Assembly: GCF_037038585.1 (NCBI RefSeq)
Contig: NC_092520.1
Span: 145,823,104 to 145,887,103, forward strand
Reading direction: 5' to 3'
DNA: 64,000 nt
Source: Patagioenas fasciata
Lineage: Eukaryota; Chordata; Aves; Columbiformes; Columbidae
Every line of letters begins with the position of its first letter. The stretch's first letter is position 1. The position numbers and the translations under genes are program-made. Positions 13,406-22,240 of this stretch are shown here, piece by piece. The notes below the pieces were generated by a model. The model did no database searches. It had not been told where the DNA came from and was given only the letters and a program-made list of their open reading frames with translations.

Positions 13406-13543
13406 AAATGCTGAAACTCCCTAATCATGACAAGACAGTTTATGGCAAGGATCACATCAGGAAGAAGTGCCAGTAATGAAGAGAAAATATTTGAAGGAAG
13501 AGCCTGTGCTATCCAACTGGATGAAGACAAGACATCTGCACAT
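13406..13543 (+). other. Candidate exon (non-coding or first coding)
   Basis: A 138-bp segment lies between a good acceptor (pyrimidine-rich 'tgtccttttgcag' ending at 13405) and a good donor ('cat|gtaaga', GT at 13544). All three plus frames contain a stop, so it cannot be an ordinary internal coding exon. One frame opens at the ATG at 13427 and stays open through the donor (39 codons, beginning MTRQFMARITSGR); an upstream TGA at 13412 would limit translation to that ATG. I recognise no family. It could be a 5' UTR or first coding exon, a lncRNA exon, or a chance pair of splice-like sites. Confidence 0.2.
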
Positions 13544-14551
13544 GTAAGAAATTAATACCACCAAATGAGACATAGAAATGAGAGTCTGGAAATCAGATCA
13601 ATAAACATGTTAAATACTTTATCTTTTGTATACAAAACTGTAGTAGAACTAATTTGTATCTTTGCTAACAGAAGTACATCAAAAGTGCAAGGGCTCTTGA
13701 GCAATGATCCTACTGACTCACTCCCTGGTAGTTCTACCAGACTTGTTTGTCTTGGCAAGCTTTAAACGAGATACCTGCTCTTTTCTTTTTGCAAGTCACT
13801 TTACCTGTCTTTTGTGCTAGTATTTCCTCTTGTTTGTCCTTTGTTTTACAATGACATTACAACTATTAAAAGTAACTGAGAAGAGGCTTTTAAATGATCT
13901 TGTATGGCCTGCTAGGCCCTGTGGATTTCATGCCATTATGCTTATTGGACTATAATCTACTTGTTCGTGCTATTGCACCTTGCTGTTGGCTTCCTTTATT
14001 TGATTCTCTGGGTTGGGCACATATCTACCCTCCTAGATGCCATTGCATTGAATCGGGTGATGGCTCCATCACAGCCGAAGACTTCCCTGTCTAAATACAC
14101 CACTTACGTACACTTGCCTTTATCTTCATCACTGTTGCACTTCCAAATCTGGAATTACTAAGCACAAACAGTAAATCACTACTGGTTAAACTATCTTCTC
14201 TTTGCTCTGTGTGGCTTTCTCGTAACTAGGCTTGGTTTTGCTTGCCAGTGCATGGTGGCCTTACACGGTAAGCCCTTTTATAATGGAATAATGCTTCATC
14301 CCCAAAGATGCGAGCAGAGTGATATAATATTCTGTAGTAATTATACGACCAAACTGTGTTTGTGCTTTCTTTAGATTAGTTGCCAAGGTATCAGACACAT
14401 TCTCTAGTATTCTCAAGGAATATCTGGTAGTCCATATCGTAACCTAAATATCAGTAGGGAGTAATGAACAGAATTATCTCATATCTCATTCACATAAAGA
14501 ATTGAGTGCATTCAGAAAATCTAGTGTACATTTATGACTTTCTGCAAAATA

Positions 14552-14565
14552 CCACTAGGTGGCCT
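14552..14565 (+). promoter_or_regulatory. CTCF-like motif
   Basis: CCACTAGGTGGCCT matches the CTCF core consensus CCASYAGRKGGCRS at 12 of 14 positions, including the whole CCA-CTAG-GTGGC heart. It has the same orientation as the match at 1463. Function is not shown by sequence alone. Confidence 0.4.
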
Positions 14566-15220
14566 CTCATAGTAACTTTATTCCTGTAATATGTATCCAA
14601 TTGTATTCACGGATGTGAACAACCAATAAATTGAAAAAATGTTAGAAATGCATACCCCAGAACTGAGTTTTGGCTTGACTTCTGTAAGGTTATTGAAGTT
14701 CAGTTTCATTTCTGAAACACAAGAAACATTGGAGTGTTGTCAGCTCGTATTTCTGTGCAGCATCAATCTGATTTCCAGATCATACTATTTTGGATAAAGC
14801 TCAAAAAAATTTTTGGGAAATAATAAAAAATATGCTATAGCAGAAAACTATTGATGTGTCTGTCACCTGGGGATTTACAGATTTACAGATCAGCCAATCA
14901 AGTAACAATGAATTCCACCTTTGGACCCCTATTTAAAAAATGAAAGATTACAATACAAACATTGTAGGGTCTGTGGTTTTAAAAGCAGGATTAAGGCTCA
15001 TGTGACAAGGAGCCTATTTCTGGCTGGTATCAATCACTTCCTGTGAAGTGGCTTGATAATTTGTGATGTAAGGTACTTCAGACATGCAGAGCATAATTTG
15101 ACCTGAAAACATGAGTTATTTCATTAATTCTTTGTAGCACTATGACGTTTCACTGCTGGTTATTCAGTATTCATTGCTGACATGGAATCAGCAAAAAAAT
15201 AGCAGCTAATTTCAAATCAA

Positions 15221-15770
15221 AGAATCATAGAATCATTCGGGTTGGAAAAGACTTTTAAGATGATCAAGTCCTACTGTTAACCTAACACTACCCAGTCCAC
15301 CAATAAACCATGTGTCTAAGTGCCACATCTAGATAATTTTTAAATACCACCAGGGGTGGTGACACAACCACTTCCCTGGGCAGCCTGTTCCAATGCCTAA
15401 CAACCCTTCCAATGAAGACATTTTTCATAATGTCCAATCTGAACCTCCCTTGGTGCAACTTGAGGCCATTTAGTCTCATCTCATTGCTTGTTACCTGGGA
15501 GAAGAGACCAACGCCCACCTTGCTACAACCTCATTTCAGGCAGATGTAAAGAGCGATAAGGTCTCCCCTCAGCCTCCTTTTCTCTAGGTGAAACAGCCCC
15601 AGTTCCCTCAGTCATTCCCCATAAGACTTGTGCTCTAGACCTCTCACCAGATTCATTGCCCTTCTCTGAACTTTCTTCAGCACCTCAATATCATTCTTGC
15701 AGAGAGGGGCCCAAAACTGAACACAGTGCTTGATGTGAGGCCTCACCAGTGCGAAGTACAGGCAGATGAT
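15221..15770 (-). mobile_element. CR1 LINE, 3' part of a 5'-inverted copy
   Basis: A minus-oriented CR1 tail of about 550 bp. The tip AGAATCATAGAATCATTCGG is at the left, and the sequence runs through the 3' end of ORF2. Reading the minus strand from 15518 to 15288, one frame gives the family's ORF2 C-terminus, including [20 protein letters not shown]. Upstream of that, near 15700-15760, the sequence encodes the '[18 protein letters not shown]' stretch of the reverse-transcriptase protein. It is broken by stops and shifts. At about 15770 it meets, head to head, a second CR1 piece in the opposite orientation. The two together look like one twin-primed insertion. Confidence 0.95.
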
Positions 15771-15970
15771 CTAAGTGCTGGCTCCTGTACTTGGGTCACA
15801 ACAGCCCCATGCAATGCTACAGTCTTGGGGAAGAGTGGCTGGAAAGCTGCCTGGAGGAGGATCTGGGGGTGTTGATCAATAGCCAGGTGAACATGAGCCA
15901 GCAGAGCGCCCAGGTGGCCAAGAAGGCCAACAGCATCCTCGCCTGTATCAGGAATAGCATGGACGGCAGG
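15771..15970 (+). mobile_element. CR1 LINE, inverted 5' part
   Basis: This is plus-oriented CR1 ORF2 sequence. The frame from 15791 reads [20 protein letters not shown] and later [20 protein letters not shown], then [17 protein letters not shown]: the conserved region just upstream of the ORF2 C-terminus. It stops abruptly at about 15970. In element coordinates its last residues lie just before the first residues of the neighbouring minus-oriented piece, with only a few codons at most missing. It is therefore the inverted 5' segment of the same insertion rather than a separate copy. Confidence 0.9.
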
Positions 15971-16736
15971 AATGTATCATGGCACATTAGTCTGACCTTC
16001 TCAAATTTCTGATTTCCTCAAAACCTCGTAACCTTTAAATTTCTGTGCATTGCAGTTCTTGTACTAGTAGGATTCTTTTTGAAAACCAACATTTGTTTGT
16101 TTGTTTGTTTTAATTTTACTCAACAACTTGATGTTTTCTCTATCTCCTCAGGTATGATGATCACTTGATGCAGTTGTAAGTAGGTTAGATTACTATTATT
16201 TAGGAAATCAACCTGTTCACAGTGTCTTGGCAGCCTTCTATTGCATAGCTATGATTTTCCTTCATCATAAATACCAGGCCTGAACTAAATTCAATCAGGC
16301 TGACAGGTGACAAGATCTGTTAATATCATATTCTTACTTTCAAACATAAATTGTAAGCTTAATTTTTAAGTTTCTTCTCAGAGTCCCTAATCTTCACCTG
16401 TACCTTGGAGAAGGCTAATACATTACTGGGGGGGGGTGAAGGCAAAATATGGATGCTTTGTATTAAGAAAATAGAACTAACATCAATTAATCCTATCTCT
16501 GTCCAAAGGAAAAAAATGTGCTAAATATATATCAGTAGCAAAATTATTTAAAAAAACTTGTTTGTAATATGTCACAATTAATCTTCTGTTTGGAGTTTGA
16601 CTCATTTATTCATTAATTGCTTTTTACATGTCTGTTACTTCATTGATCAGAATTTTAGGATTTGTCTAAAAGTTTATTTAAAAAACACATCTCCCATTAT
16701 GTTTCAGTTTGCTTCACTCACTTGATGTACCTTATG
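15971..16736. other. Unique AT-rich stretch
   Basis: No gene. It holds a short (TTTG)n run at 16092-16110 and a G9 run at 16428-16436. The rest is unique AT-rich sequence with nothing recognisable. Confidence 0.65.
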
Positions 16737-16800
16737 AAATCATATAATAATTTCATTTTGAAAAGACCTTTGAGATCATCAAGTGCAACTGCAAAGGTGG
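16737..16800 (-). mobile_element. CR1 LINE 3' tip, short relic
   Basis: About 60 bp in minus orientation match the CR1 3' end: an AATCATATAAT tip followed by 'gaaaagacctttgagatcatcaagtgcaa' (in two parts: gaaaagacctttgagatcat and caagtgcaact). This is the typical closing sequence of the family. Beyond about 16800 the similarity is lost. It is an old, strongly 5'-truncated insertion. Confidence 0.75.
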
Positions 16801-17750
16801 GCTGGGGTATAGCGCTGGGCGTGCAAACTTTGAAGATTAGCTGACATATCCTGGCTCAGCGTGGGTAGGAAAGAGGGGACATGCATCTGTGTGACTGCTG
16901 TCACATCTGCAGAGCTGGGACACCCAGCAACACAGATCACAACTCTGACCTAATAAAAATGGTATTAGCAGCACTCTGAAAACTGATGGGATGATAGGTT
17001 TGTGTAAGGTGTGCGCTTACTGGCAATGTTGTAACCATGGCTCTTATAAAATTTGCAGAAGATACAACCTTTCCAAATTCAGAGTAACAATCATATTGGA
17101 GAAAAGATTAGAGGGCAACTGACCTGCTAAGTCAGAAATATCACAACTGTGTACTGGAACCCATAGAGATAGCAGGTGTTCATTTAGTATTTGGTTGCTA
17201 AATAAGCATTACGTAAAAGAAACGTCAATCTAGTATCTCAGATCAATGAAGCTGGGCAGCCATAAGTAGGAGTGAGGTGGCTGGTTAAAATTATCTTAAT
17301 AAAGACATTATTTTCTGGCATCATCACACAGGGTTTAGAATAAACTTAACAATTAATGGTTTGATTTTTACTGTTGTTTATTTTTTTTCACTCCCATAGG
17401 CCTCCACCCATCATTAGGCTTTTCATGACAGCTTAACTATCTTTGTGTTGTTCTGCAGTCAGTTTCATTAATGTGGTCTTGAAGCAAGTGATCCTGCTAG
17501 CTGCATTTCAGAATCATCATCTGAATAAACCGTATATTATCAAAATGCAAGTGAAAGAAAAGTGTAGGATCATATTTTACCTAAAATCTGCTCCTCTCAG
17601 AAGTTCCCATTCCGTGTTGCAGTGATAACAGGGCAACTTCAGACTTGAAGCAACATAAATATCATAGCTCCACCTGCAACTTTTTAAAGCTTCAGGTAGA
17701 AATTTATGGGGGGAAAACCAAGGTTAATTCATTTTTTATGTTTTCTGTTA
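16801..17750. other. Unique non-coding stretch
   Basis: No gene or repeat recognised. The part around 16800-16950 is slightly richer in GC. The remainder is AT-rich, with chance frames of about 60 codons. Confidence 0.6.
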
Positions 17751-17752
17751 TA

Positions 17753-17830
17753 CAGGGTGTTTCAAAATGATGGACTCAATTGCAGAACAGTAGTGATTTC
17801 AAACTGGCGCCATCTTTTTGAAACACCCTG
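17753..17830. mobile_element. 78-bp Tc1/mariner-like MITE
   Basis: A miniature inverted-repeat element. The left end CAGGGTGTTTCAAAA(T)GATGG is mirrored by the right end CCATCTTTTTGAAACACCCTG, an inverted repeat of 21 bp with one mismatch. The left flank is TA; the right flank is TG, which would be a one-base change from the TA target duplicated by Tc1/mariner elements. The 28 bases at the left and about 26 at the right match the ends of the 226-bp element at 33933, so this is an internally deleted derivative with no coding capacity. The whole unit can fold into one hairpin. Confidence 0.85.
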
Positions 17831-18274
17831 TGTTTCTTTTCCCCTCTGGATGCTTAACAAAAAATGACTTCTTTGCTCGAAGAACCTCACAAAGATTGAA
17901 ATGCCCTCATTGGCAATAATTCAGAGGAACACTGACATCTGGGAAGGAGTCAAAGAAAACTTATCTTTTAATAAAATAAAAACAAAACAGCAAAAGCATT
18001 GATGCTCAAGAGTAAGTTTTGAAGACCTGTAGCATGAGTTTCCCAGTGTATCAAAGTATTTGCAGTCGTCTTCAGAGTGAACTGCAGATGTTTTGAATCC
18101 ACACTGTCCTGATGCTGTTCATCCTTGTCTGTCTTATCCTAAAAAAACCACTTATTTTCTGAACTCTTCCACAAGACTTCAGACAGATTATTATTGCATC
18201 TGGATAGTGCATGTGAAATAACCCTATTGGAGACCTTGACATGCTCTCTCAGTGTTCTTTGCTCTAGTCAGAAA
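17831..18274. other. Unique AT-rich gap between two transposon copies
   Basis: About 440 bp of unique sequence with no recognisable content, between the MITE and the longer Tc1/mariner-like copy. Confidence 0.6.
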
Positions 18275-18276
18275 TA

Positions 18277-18672
18277 CAGGCTGTTTCAAAAAGATGGACC
18301 CAGTTTGAAATCTCTATATCTCTGCAGCCATGAACCATCCATGAATGAAACTCCTACCTCTTGAAAGGGCAGGGCATAGAGTTTCAAATTATTACTGCTA
18401 AATGCCTCTCCCAGTGCACAAACAGCCCCTTGCCTCAGTCATTCACAAGATGGCGACGCTGCAAAACAAGGTGTACTGCATTCTGCAGTTCAGAAAAACT
18501 AATTGCCATGCCTCGTATATTTCAACGGCATTTTGGCATTGATCTGTCAATGTCAAAGAACATTCGCCATTGGTACTGACAATTTGAGGAAACAAGGTCT
18601 TTATGAGCAAGAGCACAGGGCAACCACACACATCAGAGGAAAACATGAGAAGAAATCTGTATCAAACATGAC
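18277..18672 (+). mobile_element. Tc1/mariner-like transposon, 5' portion
   Basis: The left terminus CAGGCTGTTTCAAAAAGATG follows a TA, as in the copies at 17753 and 33933. The next 130 bp or so match the 33933 copy closely (shared 'atgaaactcct', 'tagagtttcaaat', 'actgcta', 'atgcctc'). From 18451 it carries the beginning of a transposase gene. No right terminal repeat is found within the following 2 kb, so the copy is 3'-truncated or later sequence has replaced its right end. Orientation is given by the transposase frame. Confidence 0.85.
18451..18672 (+). pseudogene. Broken N-terminus of a Tc1/mariner-type transposase
   Basis: Starting at the ATG at 18451, the frame reads MATLQNKVYCILQFRKTN and reaches a stop after 30 codons. 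Shifting frame near 18520 continues the same protein as RHFGIDLSMSKNIRHWY, then a stop, then QFEETRS. A third frame resumes at about 18604 with MSKSTGQPHTSEENMRRN. Order and content match the N-terminal helix-turn-helix half of IS630/Tc1/mariner-type transposases, including the usual (K)STGRPR(T/V)SEENV motif between the two DNA-binding modules (here STGQPHTSEENM). The catalytic DDE/D domain is absent. At least two frame changes and two stops make it inactive. The family assignment rests on recalled motifs. Confidence 0.75.
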
Positions 18673-18689
18673 CAGAAAATTGAGTTTGA

Positions 18690-19960
18690 AATAATTATTT
18701 CAGGCATGGCCTTTTAAGCTTTTGGTTAAAAAGATTCTCCACAGTCAGCTGGGAAAGCTCATTCGTGAACCTAATGAGCTCATGCTGAAAAGTGGTACAT
18801 GAGGGAATGCACATGTGCATTGCACTTAACATCTCCTGGATGTTCCTGCAGGAGATGGTCTTGCTTGGTATAAGTGTATGACTATGACAGCAGCACCAGC
18901 CTCTGTAAATTGTTTTTTTACACTGCAAATGTCTTTCTGGCTGCCTTTCTTCCTTCTGTCCATATTACACCAGTAAAAGGGAATCAGCAGGGCTGTATCA
19001 GTTAGGATTGGGTAAGGGCCTGGCCTAAAAAGGGAATGGGCAACCTTCCTTAAGCAGTTTTGCATCAAATTGTTTAATGGTAGTTTGGTGCAAACATAAA
19101 CTTTTCTACTTTTATGTCTTCCTTATACTGTTTCACATGGAAGTTCAGGTGTATGCATTCTCTAGCAAGGTCACACTCATGCCTCATCATTGTGATACTG
19201 TCTAAAGTCCCAGCCTTGAAACAGCCATTTCTCCAGCTCAGTCACTTCAATTAGTGATGGAATTAAGAGAGTTGTTCAAGAAAGAACGATGCAGGCTGAT
19301 CTCATTTCTCCCTGAGGGCAGAGGACCCTGGAGAGTCTATATTTTTTGTGACGTGCTTCTTTATCTAGATAAAAGGCATTTTTTCAGCCAAGCCTCTGGA
19401 CTTCCCCCAGCCCTTGACACATTTGAGAGCTGCAGTACTACCTTCATTTCATCAGTTCAAAGGGTAGTCTGCTCAGACTGGCACTGTTTCAATGATTCTT
19501 GTGTCTTCATTTCCTTAATCAAAATATCCTTCCAAGTTTTTTCTAGAGATTTCTGGGAAGCTCTCATGAACTGTCTCTGATAGGCTACCTGTTTAATATC
19601 CTAATAGGCTCTGTTATTGAACTGTTCTTCAGGTCTGCCTGCTTTTTCAAAACTTCACAAAGGAATTTCTGTGGGCTCCTTTATTTGAATGTAGTTTTGT
19701 CTCTCATCCAATGTCTTTTGAAAGAGTTCCTGCAAGACCTGATGCTTATCAAGCTCTCTATTCAATGTCCTGAAAGAAAATGCCATCAATAGTTCTCTCT
19801 GATTCTGTGCTTCCCAGAAATTTTCCTTCTGGTTCTTTTTCAGACTTTGAACCAAGCTACCCCAGTTTATGTGTTCTGTTAATTCACATCTTTGTCTACT
19901 TGTTCCCCATTTTGGTGCCAAGTAGTCACCTTCAGCTGACAGTTTTGAGGTAAGTTCTTT
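18690..19960 (-). pseudogene. Intron-less decayed coding sequence, coiled-coil-like, unidentified
   Basis: The minus strand reads as one continuous but broken protein for most of 1.2 kb. From about 19948 to 19658 a clean frame includes LTEHINWGSLVQSLKK and FRTLNRELDKHQVLQELFQK, ending at a stop at 19655-19657. A second frame continues directly (CEVLKKQADLKNSSITEP). From about 19592 a third runs through AYQRQFMRASQ and SLEKTWKDILIKEMKTQESL to a stop at 19457-19459, then on to stops at 19361 and 19337. Near 19222-19076 another frame gives MRHECDLARECIHLNFHVK. The composition (K, E, Q and L in heptad-like order) suggests a long helical coiled coil. Adjoining frames rather than introns suggest a processed pseudogene or an ancient retrocopy. 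The stretch 18690-19070 is the least certain part. I cannot name the parent gene. The broken transposase copy ends beside its 3' side. Confidence 0.5.
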
Positions 19961-20754
19961 TCAGGTTAGACAGAGGCCTGGCCAGTCTGTCAAGGCAGGT
20001 GTTTGTGTTAAAGAATATAACTTTAATGGTCTACATTGATCTCAGATCCCTATCATCATGTTAACAGTAGTGGAACTTGTACTTTAAGGACACGACCCAG
20101 AGTGAGGTAAATATGCAAAGTTTTTGGAGACTCCTAGGCTTTGGAGACTAGTCTTAGGCTTTAACTACTGGCGCCCAGGTGTGCAGACAGAGGCAGGTGC
20201 CTGTAGCCTTTAAGCTTCTCAAGAAAGGAGCTAAAGGCTGGGGAACAGTAACCATGTGTGTAGTACCTGATCTCTTTGTGTGTGAGGTTCTGTTGACAGC
20301 TCTGATACCATTTCAGTCATCAGTGGAAATCTTACCGATCCTCTCTGGGGCTGGCTTTTTTTCAGTACTAATGAACTGAGGACAGTAATTAGATAAACGT
20401 AACCTTGCAAAATTAATACTTGTACATACTATAAGTGTAATAAAAGGATATAAAAGCACCACATCTTGCTGATTCTCATGTTGGCTTGAGAAGATCTTTC
20501 TAAGGGTGTATCTTTGACAGCCAAAGTGACAAAATTCATATTCATAGCAAAGGCAGGTATTTGTGGCTGAGTAGGGATGCTGCACATCTCTTTTTTTTTT
20601 TTTTTCTAATGTTCCTAAGACAATTTATGTAATTAATTTAATATGCCGATTTTATAACTGTTTCTGTGCACAACATTCTTCCTGATCATTTTCAACACAC
20701 ATATAATTTCTGCTTTAAGCTGAAGAGAGAAGGAGGTGTAGTAACCTTGGAGGA
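19961..20754. other. Unique stretch before the CpG island
   Basis: No gene recognised. It has a T15 run at 20591-20605 and otherwise ordinary AT-rich sequence. GC content jumps sharply at about 20755. Confidence 0.6.
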
Positions 20755-22240
20755 CACCCGAGGGACCACTTGCCCTGCCCCTTCGTCACGGATTTAGAAA
20801 GCTTTCGATTCCCCCGTTCCCCGGCCGCCCCCTTTCACCTCCAGGACGCCTGCAGGGGCTGCAGCCCAGCTCTGTTTTCCGCAGCCCCCGGCTGCCCGCT
20901 CACGCCCAGCGCTGCCGCTCTCCCTGGCAGGCGAAGGCGGGGTGGGGGACGAAGGCAGGGAAGGGACTCGGGGAGGTGCTGAGGAGCCGCCGCCGCTCGT
21001 CCCCGGCGCCCCGGGAGCCTGGAGGCGGCCGTGCCGGGAGAGGAGCCCCGCCACCCCGGTAAGGAGAGGACAACTCCGGGAAAGAGCCTTTTCTCCCCTC
21101 CTCTTCTGACTTCCTCCGAGGGCTGCTGCGGCGTGCCTGGGCAGCCTGCGGCACAGCTAACGGGGGGAGCAGGGGAGGCAGGCTGCGCAAGGAGGGGACA
21201 GCGAAAAGTGGCTTTGCCTCACTGCTGCCTGGGCGATGCCGGCAGCGGTGGGGACCGGCGAAGAAGGGCCGGTTTGAGGCGGGGCAAGAGACGGGGCCCA
21301 GTTCTGCCGGGGATGGTCACTCTCCCCCACCCCCGGTGTGCTTGGCGTGCCTAGCGGCTTCTGCTGCAGAGCTACGCCGCTTGCTATTTAGCCTGAGCTC
21401 GGCCCAACGGAAGCAGGGCCGGGCAAGGTGGAGGAGCCGAGCCTGGGAAGCCTGAGCTGCTCTGCATCTCCAGCCAGGCAGCCTCCTCTCCGAGTAGGCG
21501 CGGCCGCAGCCGCTCGGTGAGAGAGGCGGCAGAGGGGGAGGCAGAGTCGCTGCTTCTCCTTCCCCCAGCCGGATATATAGTATCAGATCCACAGAGGGAA
21601 GAGAGGTTTGTAATTTTTTTGTTTGTTTCTTTTTTTTTTTTCTTTTCTTTTCCTTCCCCCTCCACCTTTTCTTTGCCGGGAGTTGCTTATCTGCTAGGGA
21701 AGGTGGGGGCAGCGTTTTGAAACAAGAATTGGTCGGAAAAGCGGTAACTGAAGGTAACAACTCTCTGGGAGACACCGAGGGGAAGCGAAAAAAAAAAAAA
21801 CAAAACCCATAAATGTGGATGAGGAGGAGGAAGCGATGCTGTGGGATGATGCTGCCCTGGAAGGGAGGAAGGCGGCATGGGGAGCGGGCCGAGGGCGGTG
21901 GGGCCGGGCCAGCTGCAACGCCCGCGGCTGCCGCGGTGGCGGGAGGCTCCGCCGGGGCCGGGCCGGGTCGTGCAGGGCAGGCACCGCGGCCCGGAGACAA
22001 GCCCCGACCCAGCGCGGCGAGGCAACGGGGAGCCGTGCGGAGCCGGCCCGGAGCGGACGAACAGGGCTGGGCCAGACCCCCGGCGCTGGGCGGTGCCCCG
22101 GGGGAGCGCAGCCGGTGATTCGGCTTCTCCTTGGGAAAGTTCAAGCCGGAGTGCAACCCTGGAAGTGAGAAGGGAAGTGTGGTGACCGGCTCCTGCTGTG
22201 TTTGACAGCAGGGTTTGCTGCGGGTACTCCGGGTAGGGGT
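20755..22240. promoter_or_regulatory. CpG island, probable promoter and first exon
   Basis: About 1.5 kb is strikingly GC- and CpG-rich against AT-rich surroundings. It contains a NotI-type site GCGGCCGC (21500-21507), GC boxes GGCGGGG (20936-20942) and GGCGGGGC (21278-21285), and many CCGCC/GGCGG strings. A TATA-like ATATATAG lies at 21573-21580 in the middle, just before a long pyrimidine tract (21629-21664). Donor-like sites on the plus strand include CCCCG|GTAAGG (about 21059) and GAAG|GTAACA (about 21754). Vertebrate islands of this kind usually mark the 5' end of a gene. Long open frames occur on both strands here (up to 279 codons on the minus strand, 21317-22156), but their low-complexity translations are what stop-poor GC-rich DNA gives, so I do not call a protein. 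Transcription direction is unresolved. Confidence 0.8.
20939..20973 (+). other. Potential G-quadruplex
   Basis: Five runs of three or more G (GGGG, GGGGG, GGG, GGG, GGGG) are separated by 1, 9, 2 and 4 bases inside the left part of the CpG island. This can form a G-quadruplex on the plus strand, a common feature of vertebrate promoters. Confidence 0.5.

Larger units (their letters stand above)
13187..15220. other. Unique stretch with one possible exon
   Basis: No firm gene. It contains a candidate exon at 13406-13543 and a CTCF-like motif at 14552-14565, described separately. The rest is AT-rich unique sequence with short chance frames and a small tandem repeat of 'atttacag' near 14873-14888. 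No transposon ends were seen until the CR1 tip at 15221. Confidence 0.6.

Noticed and set aside
21813-22118. Plus-strand frame starting at an ATG (21813) downstream of the TATA-like box
   Set aside because: Arginine-, glycine- and alanine-rich translation with no recognisable family, and an overlapping open frame beside it. It could be a first exon but cannot be supported from sequence alone.
21317-22156. 279-codon minus-strand open frame in the CpG island
   Set aside because: Other frames on both strands are open over the same GC-rich DNA. The translation is low-complexity (P, A, R, S, then a K run from the pyrimidine tract), and no domain or start context supports it.
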